Assembly: GCF_036226525.1 (NCBI RefSeq)
Contig: NZ_CP108487.1
Span: 6,200,001 to 6,264,000 of the forward strand
DNA from: Kribbella sp. NBC_01245
Lineage (GTDB): Bacteria; Actinomycetota; Actinomycetes; Propionibacteriales; Kribbellaceae
Direction of reading: 5' to 3'
DNA length: 64,000 bases
Within the stretch, counting starts at the first letter, position 1. The number at the start of each line of letters is the position of its first letter. The notes under the pieces were generated by a model. The model did not search any database. It was given only the letters and a program-made list of their open reading frames with translations, and had not been told where the DNA came from. The position numbers and the translations under genes are program-made. This document shows, piece after piece, positions 35,504-43,358 of this stretch.

Positions 35504-36523
35504 TCAGTCGGTTTGGGTGACCTTGCGGAGGCCGCGGGGGGCGTCGGGGTCGAGGCCGAGTCTGCGGGCGAGGGCCTCGATCGTGAGCTGGGCGGGGATG
35601 ATCAGGGTCAGCGGCGCCAGCGTCTCGGGCAGGTCCGGGCCGGGCAGCGCGACGTCGCAACGACCGGCGAACGTGCTGTCGCCGCCGATGCCGAGGATCT
35701 TGCTGCCCTTCTCGCGAACGGTCCCGGCCAGCTCGATCAGACCGGGCAGCGCCGGACCACTCGGAGCCGCGACCAGGATCGTGACGAGATCCGAGTCGAC
35801 GACCGCGATCGGCCCGTGCTTCAAGTCGGCGTACGACAGGCCGCGCACCGGCTGCAGGCAGGTCTCCTCGAGCTTGAGCGCCACCTCCAGCGTCGTACCG
35901 AAGGTCAGACCGCGACCACTCGCCAGTACGTCGTGGGCGCCCGCGAGTAGTGCCGCGGCCACGTCCACGTCGAGCTCGAGCGCCTTCGCCGCGACCTCGG
36001 GAACCCGGGCGATATCGGCATCGAGCGTGCCCGGCTTGTTGGCGAGGGCGTCCACCGCGACCGTGATCGCAGCCAGCTGCGTCGTGTAGGTCTTCGTGGC
36101 CGGGACCGCGAGCTCCTTGCCGGCCTGGGTGATCAGCGCGACGTCGGCGGTCGAGACCAGCGGGCTGTCGTCGTGGTTGGTGATACCGACGACCGCGGCG
36201 CCGTTGCGCTTGGCCCACTCGGCCGTGTCGACGATCTCCTGGGTCGCGCCGGACTGGCTGACGCACACCACGAGGGTGTTCGACAGGTCCAGGTTGGCGC
36301 CGTACAGCGTGGCGACCGAGGGCGCGGCCAGCGAGGCCTGGCGGCCGGCGTGGATCTCGGTCAGGTAGCGGCCGTAGACGCACGCGTTGTCGGACGAACC
36401 ACGCGCCACGAACAGCACGTGACGGCGGCCGGCGGCCAGCCGGGTGATCTGGTCCCGGAGCGGCAGGACGTGCTCGAACGTCGCCGCCAGCGCGTCCGGC
36501 TGCTCGGCGATCTCGATGGACAT
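35504..36523 (-). CDS. SIS-domain sugar-phosphate isomerase/deaminase
   Basis: Protein of 339 residues with two SIS domains, the same fold as the isomerase half of GlmS. Motifs are LFVARGSSDNACVYGRYLTE near 49-68, VVCVSQSGATQEIVD (phosphosugar loop) and EVALKLEETCLQPVRGLSYADLKHGP. No glutaminase domain is present, so it is more like AgaS or a type II glucosamine-6-phosphate deaminase than GlmS. ATG at 36523 has AGGA upstream. It is divergent from a GntR/UTRA regulator, supporting an amino-sugar catabolic role. Confidence 0.82.
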   Translation of the reverse strand: MSIEIAEQPDALAATFEHVLPLRDQITRLAAGRRHVLFVARGSSDNACVYGRYLTEIHAGRQASLAAPSVATLYGANLDLSNTLVVCVSQSGATQEIVDTAEWAKRNGAAVVGITNHDDSPLVSTADVALITQAGKELAVPATKTYTTQLAAITVAVDALANKPGTLDADIARVPEVAAKALELDVDVAAALLAGAHDVLASGRGLTFGTTLEVALKLEETCLQPVRGLSYADLKHGPIAVVDSDLVTILVAAPSGPALPGLIELAGTVREKGSKILGIGGDSTFAGRCDVALPGPDLPETLAPLTLIIPAQLTIEALARRLGLDPDAPRGLRKVTQTD

Positions 36524-36560
36524 CTGCGTCCTGGGGGCGGGTACCGACACCACTGCGATC

Positions 36561-36577
36561 ACTGGTCCTATCTGGTC
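36561..36577. promoter_or_regulatory. Possible GntR site with repeated TGGTC
   Basis: ACTGGTC (36561-36567) and CTGGTC (36572-36577) are direct repeats with about one helical turn between them, in the gap between the divergent SIS and GntR genes. The half-site matches part of the DasR-type consensus, but the expected inverted partner is not seen, so this is weak. Confidence 0.25.
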
Positions 36578-36695
36578 TTAACAGGTATGCTGCGCACGAT
36601 AGCAGTGAGTGCACCGGGTCGGGCAAGCCCGGAAGCTCACTTCCCGCAAACGCGCAAAATCTGTTCGAATGCGCAGGTCAGGAGGGCGAAAGCCG

Positions 36696-37412
36696 ATGGT
36701 GGCGACGAAACGCTCCCAGGTTCGGGCGGTGCTGGAGCGACTCATCGACGTCGACCTGCACCCAGGCGACTCGATCCCGTCCGAACGGGCACTGGTCGAC
36801 AAGCTGAACGTCTCCCGGGTGACCGTCCGGCAGGCGATCAGCGACCTGGTCGAATCCGGTGCGCTGGAGCGCGTGCATGGCAAGGGGACCTTCGTCACCG
36901 GGCCGCAGGTCGACTCGCAGTTGCACCTCACCTCGTTCTCCCGGGAGATGCGGGCCCGTGGTCTGGAGCCCGGCACGGTGGTGCTGTCGGCCACCGAGGT
37001 CGAGGCCTCCGACGAGACCGCGCAGGGTCTGCGGATGCCGAAGGGCACGCCGGTGATCCGGGTCGAGCGACTCCGCACCGCGGACGCCTCGCCGATGGCG
37101 TACGAGATCGGGTACTACCCGTCCGCGCTGTTCCCGGGCCTGCTCGGGCGCGAGCTCGGCACGCTGTATGACGTGTTCGCCGCGGAGTACGACGTGGTGG
37201 TCACCTCGGGCGAGCAGACGGTCCGTGCGGACAACGCCGACGGTCATGTCGCCCGGGTGCTCGGTGTTGCCCGGCGAGCGCCACTGCTGGTGCTCGAACG
37301 CACTACTTTCGCTGGTCGCAAGGTGGTCGAGCTGTCCTGGTCGGCGTACCGAGCGGATCGTTACCGGCTGCACATGGCCCTCACTCCGCGCGGTCCGCGC
37401 AGCGGCGGCTAG
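36696..37412 (+). CDS. GntR-family regulator, HutC/UTRA type
   Basis: Repressor of 238 residues with an N-terminal winged helix (RLIDVDLHPGDSIPSER, VSRVTVRQAISDLVESGALERVHGKGTFV) and a C-terminal UTRA ligand domain (LTSFSREMRARGLEPGTVVL, MAYEIGYYPSALFPGLL, VVELSWSAYRADRYRLHMALT). The UTRA class includes NagR and DasR, which sense amino-sugar phosphates. ATG at 36696 has AGGAGGG about nine bases upstream. The adjacent SIS gene is its most likely target. Confidence 0.9.
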   Translation: MVATKRSQVRAVLERLIDVDLHPGDSIPSERALVDKLNVSRVTVRQAISDLVESGALERVHGKGTFVTGPQVDSQLHLTSFSREMRARGLEPGTVVLSATEVEASDETAQGLRMPKGTPVIRVERLRTADASPMAYEIGYYPSALFPGLLGRELGTLYDVFAAEYDVVVTSGEQTVRADNADGHVARVLGVARRAPLLVLERTTFAGRKVVELSWSAYRADRYRLHMALTPRGPRSGG

Positions 37413-37612
37413 CGTCTTCGTGAGGGAGAACCACATGATCTACAGGTATGCGCACTGGATCGGTCCTCTCCGATCAGTGGTCTGCTCTGTGATCCCTTTC
37501 GGGCCGACCGGTCAGGTGTCCCAGTGCTTGGGCCACTTGGCGGCAACGGGTCGTGCACCGCAATACTGAAGCCTCATCCACACGTTCTTTGCTGTGAGGA
37601 GTACCGCGAGAC

Positions 37613-38638
37613 ATGCCTATTGCCACCCCTGAGGTCTACGCCGAGATGCTGGACAAGGCCAAGCAGAACAGCTTCGCCTACCCGGCCATCAACGTGAGCT
37701 CCTCGCAGACGCTGAACGCCGCCCTGCGCGGGTTCGCCGAGGCCGGCTCGGACGGCATCGTCCAGGTCTCCACCGGCGGCGGCGAGTACCTGTCCGGCCC
37801 GACCGTGAAGAACATGGTCTCCGGCTCCGTCGCCCTGGCGGCGTACGCGCACGAGGTCGCCAAGAACTACCCGGTCAACATCGCGCTGCACACGGACCAC
37901 TGCCCGAAGGACAAGCTGGAGGGTTTCGTCCGGCCGCTGCTGGCGATCTCCGCCGAGCGTGTCGCCCGGGGCGAGAACCCGCTGTTCCAGTCGCACATGT
38001 GGGACGGTTCCGCGGTGCCGCTGGAGGAGAACCTCGAGATCGCCAAGGAGCTGCTGGCACTCACCAAGGCGGCCCGGATCATCCTCGAGGTCGAGATCGG
38101 TGTTGTCGGTGGCGAGGAGGACGGCGTCGCCCACGAGATCAACGAGAAGCTCTACACCACGGTCGAGGACGGTCTGGCCACGGTCGAGGCCCTCGGCACC
38201 GGTGAGAACGGCCGCTACCTGACCGCGCTCACCTTCGGCAACGTGCACGGCGTCTACAAGCCGGGTGCGGTCAAGCTGCGTCCGGAGATCCTCAAGGAGA
38301 TCCAGGACCAGGTCGGCGCCAAGGTCGGCAAGGAGCGTCCGTTCGACCTGGTGTTCCACGGCGGCTCCGGCTCGACCCTGGAAGAGATCCGCGCGGCCGT
38401 CGACCACGGTGTGATCAAGATGAACATCGACACGGACACGCAGTACGCGTTCACCCGGCCCGCTGCCGCGCACATGTTCGCCAACTACGACGGTGTGCTC
38501 AAGGTGGACGGCGACGTCGGCAACAAGAAGGCCTACGACCCGCGCGCCTGGGGTAAGGCCGCCGAAGAGGGCATGGCCAAGCGCGTCGTCGAAGCGTGCG
38601 AGCACCTGCGCTCGACAGGCACCTCGCTGCTCGCCTGA
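37613..38638 (+). CDS. fbaA: Class II fructose-bisphosphate aldolase
   Basis: Zinc-dependent aldolase of glycolysis and gluconeogenesis, 341 residues. Visible motifs are the zinc-binding ALHTDHC (D95, H96), SHMWDGSAVPLEEN, EIGVVGGEEDG, the zinc His in TFGNVHGVYKPG, VFHGGSGS, and the dihydroxyacetone-phosphate loop MNIDTDTQYAFTR. The N-terminus MPIATPEVYAEMLDKAK is typical of actinobacteria. The start ATG follows a GTGAGGAG-type site. A strong hairpin follows the stop codon. Confidence 0.97.
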   Translation: MPIATPEVYAEMLDKAKQNSFAYPAINVSSSQTLNAALRGFAEAGSDGIVQVSTGGGEYLSGPTVKNMVSGSVALAAYAHEVAKNYPVNIALHTDHCPKDKLEGFVRPLLAISAERVARGENPLFQSHMWDGSAVPLEENLEIAKELLALTKAARIILEVEIGVVGGEEDGVAHEINEKLYTTVEDGLATVEALGTGENGRYLTALTFGNVHGVYKPGAVKLRPEILKEIQDQVGAKVGKERPFDLVFHGGSGSTLEEIRAAVDHGVIKMNIDTDTQYAFTRPAAAHMFANYDGVLKVDGDVGNKKAYDPRAWGKAAEEGMAKRVVEACEHLRSTGTSLLA

Positions 38639-38654
38639 GTCTTCTTTTGGTTCG

Positions 38655-38685
38655 GCGGCCCGTCCCTCTTGTGGGGACGGGCCGC
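38655..38685 (+). terminator. Terminator of the aldolase gene
   Basis: GCGGCCCGTCCC (38655-38666) pairs perfectly with 38674-38685 around a 7-nt loop, followed by TTCATTTCTT. It begins 17 nt after the stop. Confidence 0.85.
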
Positions 38686-38699
38686 TTCATTTCTTGCCT

Positions 38700-38787
38700 G
38701 CGTTGATTGGTCTGAATCCGCTCGCCCATCTCTACGGCGTTCACTGTGCCCGCCGACGTAGGCGGGCGTATTCGGACCAATCAACGC
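38700..38787. repeat. Cruciform-like inverted repeat with nested hairpin
   Basis: Outer arms GCGTTGATTGGTCTGAAT (38700-38717) and 38770-38787 match in 17 of 18 positions, the odd pair being a G-T wobble. Inside the 52-nt loop lies a perfect GCCCGCC/GGCGGGC stem (38748-38767). It follows the aldolase terminator and precedes the gene at 38870, so unlike most of its kind in this window it is not between convergent genes. Confidence 0.6.
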
Positions 38788-38869
38788 TAATCGCCCGCCC
38801 CGCACCCCTCTTGTCCACAGCTTCTCGATCCGTTGTTCTGCGGGGGTTCGGCGACGGCATCTTCTCCGC

Positions 38870-39916
38870 GTGAACCCGCAACTGATCGTGATGACCCAGA
38901 TCCGTGGCGGGGTGTTCACCCGCGCCGATGCCCGCGCGTGTGGATATCCCGACCGCGATATCGACACCTTGCTGACCACCGGCGGCTGGCGCCGGATCAG
39001 CCCGGAGACGTTCGCGCCGGGCGCCCTGATACCCGTCACCGACGAAACGACCCACCTGCGCCGACTGCACCACCTGCTGAGGTACGGCGATCGCGGGCTG
39101 GCCGCGAGCCACCAGTCGGCCGTCTGCCTGCACGGTCTGCCGTGCTGGGGCCTCGACCTGTCCCGGGTGCACGTCACCGCCGCGTCAGGCCGTCCAGGGC
39201 GGCACCAGGGCGGTCTGACCCTGCACGTGGCGAGCCTGCCCAAGGTCCGCCGCTGGAATGGCCTGCGCGTCGTATCGGTCGCCCGCGCCGTCGCCGAGAT
39301 CGCCGCCACGGGTCCACTGATACCGGCTCTGGTGGTCGCGGAGGCCGCGTTGTACGGCGGAGCGACCACGCGTTCGGCGATCGGGGCTGCCGCCCGACGA
39401 TTCGGATCGGCCGAGGCGAGGCGGATCCGCCGGATGCTGGCCCGCGCCTCACCACACTCGGGTTCAGTCGCGGAGACCCGGATCCGGTCTGTGCTGGCCG
39501 AGGCGGGTCTGCCCGAGCCGTCGCGTGAACCGCCGCCACCGATGGACGGGTTCCTGCCCGGGGCCGAGGAGGGCGCGGCCGCGCTGTGGTTCCCGGATCA
39601 ACGCACAGTGCTGGAGTTCGAGCCCTGGCTCAGCTATTGGCGGCCGGAGGAGACCGACGACCTCGCGGCCCGATCGTCGTACCAGCTGTCGTACGACGTG
39701 GAGGTGGTGACCGGCGGGCCGGCGCCGGTGGAGTACGGGTGGATCGACTGGGCCGAACTGGACGAGCCGGAGGACCTGGCCGAGCGGATCCGGTCCACGT
39801 TCGCCCGGGCGGCAGCGCGATCCGGCGTGCGCGTCTTCGACCCGGCCCGGCCGAGGGCGATCCGACGCCGGCCGCGCTGGCCGACGGCGTACGAGGACAC
39901 CGACTGCACCTGCTGA
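38870..39916 (+). CDS. AbiEi-type winged-helix protein with DUF559-like C-terminus
   Basis: The 348-residue product has an N-terminal winged helix resembling the AbiEi antitoxin domain (GVFTRADARACGYPDRDIDTLLTTGGWRRIS, read over residues 13-43) and a C-terminal segment recalling DUF559/Vsr-like nucleases (SVAETRIRSVLAEAGLPEP, then WFPDQRTVLEFEPW). In related actinobacterial proteins the core reads VDxAxPxxRxxxEYDG; here the first Asp is not evident, so nuclease activity is doubtful. No partner toxin gene is adjacent. Such proteins are numerous in actinobacteria and mostly uncharacterised. GTG at 38870 is the assumed start. Confidence 0.65.
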   Translation: MNPQLIVMTQIRGGVFTRADARACGYPDRDIDTLLTTGGWRRISPETFAPGALIPVTDETTHLRRLHHLLRYGDRGLAASHQSAVCLHGLPCWGLDLSRVHVTAASGRPGRHQGGLTLHVASLPKVRRWNGLRVVSVARAVAEIAATGPLIPALVVAEAALYGGATTRSAIGAAARRFGSAEARRIRRMLARASPHSGSVAETRIRSVLAEAGLPEPSREPPPPMDGFLPGAEEGAAALWFPDQRTVLEFEPWLSYWRPEETDDLAARSSYQLSYDVEVVTGGPAPVEYGWIDWAELDEPEDLAERIRSTFARAAARSGVRVFDPARPRAIRRRPRWPTAYEDTDCTC

Positions 39917-40008
39917 CCTGATCTGCCCTTCTCGCCCTTCTCGCCCTGAGGACGGCGATTTTGTCCCAGAATGCAGAAAACCCGACCACCGGTCATCCGG
40001 AGTCGGGA

Positions 40009-40452
40009 TCAGAGCATGAGCTCAGCGCGCGTGGGTATCCAAGGTTGCCAAAGGAGGGGCATGTTGGCCTCAGCGGGCGTCAGGTTTCCCTTGCGCTCGT
40101 TGCAGGAGGCGTGTGCGGCGACAGCATTCAGCCACTCGGTCCCGCCGCCCCGGGACCGGGGTATGACGTGATCCATGGTGTCCGCGTTGTGCTTGCCGCA
40201 GTACGCGCAGCGGAACTTGTCCCGCCGGAGCACGCCGTGCTTGCTGTACTTCATCCGGCCGGCGGCGTAGCGCCAATGCGTGACGACATACCGGACGAGC
40301 CGTAGCACCCGGGGCACGGGGAATGGACCGATGGTCCGTTCACCATGCGCCTCTTCCACGACGGCGACCTCACGCACCAGCATTCTGATGGCGTGCTGGA
40401 TCGACACCGTGTGCAACGGCTCGTACGACGCGTTGAGGACGATGACACTCAT
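40009..40452 (-). CDS. HNH endonuclease family protein
   Basis: The 147-residue product has an N-terminal region MSVIVLNASYEPLHTVS and a C-terminal HNH domain: C82 and C85 (CAYCG), H95 (MDHVIPRSRGG), N109, H114 and C117-N118 (AHASCNERKG). This is the widespread actinobacterial HNH protein that is usually chromosomal and not part of a phage. ATG at 40452 has AGGAGG six bases upstream; a longer in-frame reading is not supported. Its biological substrate is unknown. Confidence 0.88.
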   Translation of the reverse strand: MSVIVLNASYEPLHTVSIQHAIRMLVREVAVVEEAHGERTIGPFPVPRVLRLVRYVVTHWRYAAGRMKYSKHGVLRRDKFRCAYCGKHNADTMDHVIPRSRGGGTEWLNAVAAHASCNERKGNLTPAEANMPLLWQPWIPTRAELML

Positions 40453-40574
40453 CGCGACCTCCTGTCCGGTCAGCCCGCAGGATCTCAAGCATCGGTGTCC
40501 GATCGATGAACGGTCAACGGATTTCGGCTGATGGTCACCGGTCCGTTGTCCACACGATCGGCACAAATGTGTGC

Positions 40575-40676
40575 ATGAAGTTCAACAATCTGCTGTCGAG
40601 TTCATTCGCGAGACTACTCCCGACCTCCCCCACCCCGGCGGAACTCGCCGCGCCGGGCCGCCGAAGCGGGTGCTGA
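40575..40676 (+). pseudogene. Truncated duplicate of the DUF3151 gene start
   Basis: A 33-codon frame begins MKFNNLLSSSFARLLPTSPT and stops at 40674-40676. It matches the first 25 or so codons of the DUF3151 gene 160 bp downstream (MEFNNLMSGPPATLLPTDPA), and the DNA is also clearly alike (TTCAACAATCTG in both). After the shared PAELAA it diverges. It looks like a tandem partial duplication that has decayed. It could also encode a small peptide or act as a leader. Confidence 0.6.
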
Positions 40677-40734
40677 GGCGGGTGCGGAGTGTCTCCCGGA
40701 CGCCGTTGTTCGGGCGATCAGAGAGGATGTGGGT

Positions 40735-41142
40735 ATGGAGTTCAACAATCTGATGTCAGGTCCACCCGCGACACTTCTCCCGACCGACCCCGCCGCGGCG
40801 GAACTCGCGGCCGGGGCTGCCGCGGTCGAGGTCGCCGCCAAGCGTCCGACCTCGTCCCTCGCTTGGTCGTTCCTGGCCGAGGAGGCGCTCGCCGGCGGGC
40901 GCACGATCGAGGCGTACGCCTACGCCCGGACCGGCTACCACCGCGGTCTGGACAGCCTGCGCCGCAATGGCTGGAAGGGACACGGCCCGGTTCCGTGGGA
41001 GCACGAGCCGAACCGCGGCTTCCTGCGCTGCCTCGCCGTCCTCGGTAAGGCCGCCGCCATCATCGACGAGAAGGACGAGGCCGAGCGCTGCACCACCTTC
41101 CTCCGCGACTCGTCCCCAACCGCCGCGGACGAACTCGCCTGA
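40735..41142 (+). CDS. DUF3151 family protein
   Basis: Conserved actinobacterial cytosolic protein of 135 residues, function unknown. The family pattern is obvious: ATLLPTDPA, RPTSSLAWSFLAEEAL, EAYAYARTGYHRGLDSLRRNGWKG and EPNRGFLRCL. ATG at 40735 has GAGAGGA upstream; GTG at 40729 is an alternative. Its N-terminal 25 codons are copied in degenerate form at 40575. It is followed by a tandem repeat block. Confidence 0.9.
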   Translation: MEFNNLMSGPPATLLPTDPAAAELAAGAAAVEVAAKRPTSSLAWSFLAEEALAGGRTIEAYAYARTGYHRGLDSLRRNGWKGHGPVPWEHEPNRGFLRCLAVLGKAAAIIDEKDEAERCTTFLRDSSPTAADELA

Positions 41143-41191
41143 CTCCTGCCGCGAGTGGTCACAGCTCACCCCGCCCCGTCGCGGGCGCGAA

Positions 41192-41625
41192 CGCGACCAC
41201 TCGCGCAGGAGGTGGAGGGACGCGACCACTCGCGCAGGAGGTGGAGGGACGCGACCACTCGCGCAGGAGGTGGAGGGACGCGACCACTCGCGCAGGAGGT
41301 GGAGGGACGCGACCACTCGCGCAGGAGGTGGAGGGACGCGACCACTCGCGCAGGAGGTGGAGGGACGCGACCACTCGCGCAGGAGGTGGAGGGACGCGAC
41401 CACTCGCGCAGGTGACGTCACAACCCGCGCAGGTGGTGGGAATGCGGCCACTCGCCGCAGGTGGCGGACGCGACCACTCGCGGCAGGAGGCGGAGGGATG
41501 CGACCACTCGTGCAGGTGACGTGCCCACTCGCGGAGGTTGGGGGGGACGCGGCCACTCGCCGCTGGTGGTGGAGGGACGCGACTACTCGCCGCAGGGGGT
41601 GGAGGGATGCGACTGCTCGCGGTAG
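41192..41625. repeat. 29-bp tandem repeat array with degenerate tail
   Basis: Seven perfect 29-bp units start at 41193, 41222, 41251, 41280, 41309, 41338 and 41367, with a partial eighth from 41396. The unit begins GCGACCACTCGCGCAGGAGG. Related degenerate units with GCGAC(C/T)ACTCGC continue to about 41625. A reverse-orientation half copy (CGCGAGTGGTC) lies at about 41149. The unit length is not a multiple of three, and it would read through all frames without a stop; no gene is assigned. It fills the convergent gap between DUF3151 and the AraC gene. Confidence 0.9.
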
Positions 41626-41639
41626 GGGCGTGCGGTGGG

Positions 41640-42479
41640 TTAGCGGTAGGCGATGACGGTTTGGGCTTCCGAGCGGGCGCAGGCGGCGGCGTACTCGGCG
41701 GGCGTGCTGCCGACGACGTCCTTGAACTCACGAGAGAAGTGGGCCTGGTCGAAATAGCCCAGGTCGACCGATAGCTCGGCCAGTTCGCGAACTTCGCCAC
41801 GGGCCAGCAGCTCCGCGCCGTCATGCAGGCGGTATCGCCGTAACACCCACTTCGGTCCGACCCCGACATAGCGCCGGAACAGCCGCTGCAACGTCCGCAC
41901 CGGAATATCGAATCGCTCGGTCACCTGGTCCACCCGGGTCAGACTGCGATCCGCCGACATCGCCCCGACGATCTGCAACACCAACTGGTACGACGGATGG
42001 TCGCCGGCGTGCTGTTCGGTCAGGCGCTCGGACAGGAAGGCCTCCACCACTGCGCGGCGTCGTTCGTCGGTGGTCTGGCTGAAGACCAGATCGGCAAGGC
42101 GGTCCGCATCGTCGAAGACCTCGGCCAACGGCAACACCTGATCGCGGAACGCGCCGACGTCCCTGCCGGTGAAGGCGCCGAATCCGCCCGCCCAGAACTT
42201 CACCCCGAAGGCCCGGCCGTGTTCGACGAGCTCGCGCCTGAACTTCTTCGTATAAACGCCGTTGACGAAGGCGCCGCCGGGTTGCTCGAACGTGACGTTG
42301 ACGCTCGGATAGGGCAGCACCTCCGCGACGTACGGCTCGGAGAGGTCCCACTCGACCGACCAGTACCACTCGACGAACCGGCCGACGCGAGGTCCGGCGG
42401 CCAGGCGGCTCAGCGACCGATGGCGGGCCTGCTCCTGCGGGTGCAGGATGCCGCGCTCGCTGTTGGTGGGGGTGGTCAA
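41640..42479 (-). CDS. AraC-family transcriptional regulator
   Basis: Regulator of about 279 residues. The N-terminal half (RHRSLSRLAAGPRVGRFVEWYWSV, EVLPYPSVNVTFE) matches the DUF6597-type sensor region seen in many actinobacterial AraC proteins. The C-terminal domain has two helix-turn-helix units (DIPVRTLQRLFRRYVGVGPKW and ELSVDLGYFDQAHFSREFKDVVGSTPAEY). The start is uncertain: TTG at 42479 is chosen as it gives LTTPTNSERGILHPQ, with GGAAG upstream. It is divergent from the VOC gene, its probable target. Confidence 0.82.
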   Translation of the reverse strand: MTTPTNSERGILHPQEQARHRSLSRLAAGPRVGRFVEWYWSVEWDLSEPYVAEVLPYPSVNVTFEQPGGAFVNGVYTKKFRRELVEHGRAFGVKFWAGGFGAFTGRDVGAFRDQVLPLAEVFDDADRLADLVFSQTTDERRRAVVEAFLSERLTEQHAGDHPSYQLVLQIVGAMSADRSLTRVDQVTERFDIPVRTLQRLFRRYVGVGPKWVLRRYRLHDGAELLARGEVRELAELSVDLGYFDQAHFSREFKDVVGSTPAEYAAACARSEAQTVIAYR

Positions 42480-42533
42480 CGGCTGTCGCTTTCTTCCAAG
42501 ACCGGTTGGTGCGCTACGCCGAAGACTGAGGGC

Positions 42534-43010
42534 ATGACGAACACGGTAAACCCCATCCCCGACGGTTATCACTCGCTCACCCCGTACCTGGCGGTCAACG
42601 ACGGGGCCAAGGCCATCGCGTTCTACCAGCAGGCCTTCGGCGCCGAGGTGGTCAGCCGGCAGGACCTGCCGGACGGACGCGTGGCCCAGGCCGAGCTGAA
42701 GTTCGGCGATTCGATGTTGCAGCTCAGCGACGAGATGCCGCAGATCGGCCTGCAAGCGCCGAACGGCGAGTGGGTGCACTCGTCGCTGGTGCACTACGTG
42801 ACCGATGTCGACGCCACCTTCCAGCGCGCGATCGACGCGGGCGCCCGGCAGGTGGAGGCGGTGCAGACCTTCGTGACCGGGGATCGCTTCGGCACGGTGA
42901 TCGACCCGTTCGGGCATCGCTGGGCGATCCTGACCAAGGTCGAGAACGTCTCGAAGGAAGAGGCCGACCGCCGCGTGATGGAGTGGCTCGAGTCCAACTC
43001 GATCGCCTGA
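42534..43010 (+). CDS. VOC/glyoxalase-like protein (PhnB type)
   Basis: The 158-residue product has a vicinal-oxygen-chelate fold: TPYLAVNDGAKAIAFYQQAFGAEV, DLPDGRVAQAELKFGDSMLQLSDE, VHYVTDVDATFQRAIDAGA and DRFGTVIDPFGHRWAI. Members include metal-dependent enzymes and antibiotic-binding proteins; the PhnB subgroup is uncharacterised. ATG at 42534 has GAGG nearby. The gene is divergent from an AraC regulator with a 54-bp gap. Confidence 0.88.
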   Translation: MTNTVNPIPDGYHSLTPYLAVNDGAKAIAFYQQAFGAEVVSRQDLPDGRVAQAELKFGDSMLQLSDEMPQIGLQAPNGEWVHSSLVHYVTDVDATFQRAIDAGARQVEAVQTFVTGDRFGTVIDPFGHRWAILTKVENVSKEEADRRVMEWLESNSIA

Positions 43011-43022
43011 AGACAGTCCACC

Positions 43023-43069
43023 GGACATAAGGCTTGTCCCTCAGGACATAAGACTGTCCCGGACATAAG
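43023..43069. repeat. Three GGACATAAG repeats downstream of the VOC gene
   Basis: GGACATAAG occurs at 43023-43031, 43044-43052 and 43061-43069. The first two are each followed by TGTCC or GTCC, making small palindromes (GGACA-7nt-TGTCC). They directly precede a terminator-like hairpin. The role is unknown. Confidence 0.5.
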
Positions 43070-43071
43070 GA

Positions 43072-43117
43072 AGCGGCCCGCCGGAACCGTCCCCTGCGGC
43101 AGTTTCGGCGGGCCGCT
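43072..43117. terminator. Hairpin after the VOC gene
   Basis: AGCGGCCCGCCGGAAC (43072-43087) pairs with 43102-43117 with one mismatch; loop 14 nt. The remaining 241 bases up to purA hold no gene, tRNA or riboswitch that I can recognise, so they are probably the purA promoter and leader. Confidence 0.65.
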
Positions 43118-43358
43118 GACTAAGAGTGTGCACGTGATCACGGAAAATGGCAACCCGTCGTATCGAACTGCTTGCGAGCAGTCACGAGTTGCCCGTGGAG
43201 CGGTCTGAACGAGCACGTCCGCTAAGCTTTGGCCGCAAGAGCCTGGATGCTGTTGCCACCGGATCACCGGTGTCACCTGCGTCCGGGCTTCACCGTTTTC
43301 CACGGCAGTGCAATCGCGGCGATGGCGCCGCACGCCGTACGTGAAGAGGAGGGCTGAG

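Noticed and set aside
35504..36523. GlmS (glutamine-fructose-6-phosphate transaminase)
   Set aside because: The N-terminal glutaminase domain is missing; only the two SIS domains are encoded.
38870..39916. Complete AbiE toxin-antitoxin system
   Set aside because: The AbiEi-like winged helix is present, but no AbiEii nucleotidyltransferase gene lies beside it.
40009..40452. Prophage or homing element marked by an HNH nuclease
   Set aside because: No integrase, structural phage gene, intron or attachment repeat nearby; this HNH type is common in actinobacterial chromosomes.
41192..41412. CRISPR array
   Set aside because: The 29-bp units are directly contiguous with no unique spacers, and no cas gene is present. 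It is a simple tandem repeat.
41155..41656. Repetitive reading frames with RDATTRAGGGG-type units
   Set aside because: They come from the 29-bp repeat, which stays open in several frames on both strands; no start site or homology supports translation.
43118..43358. A riboswitch or tRNA upstream of purA
   Set aside because: No conserved purine-riboswitch or tRNA features were found; only promoter-like leader sequence.
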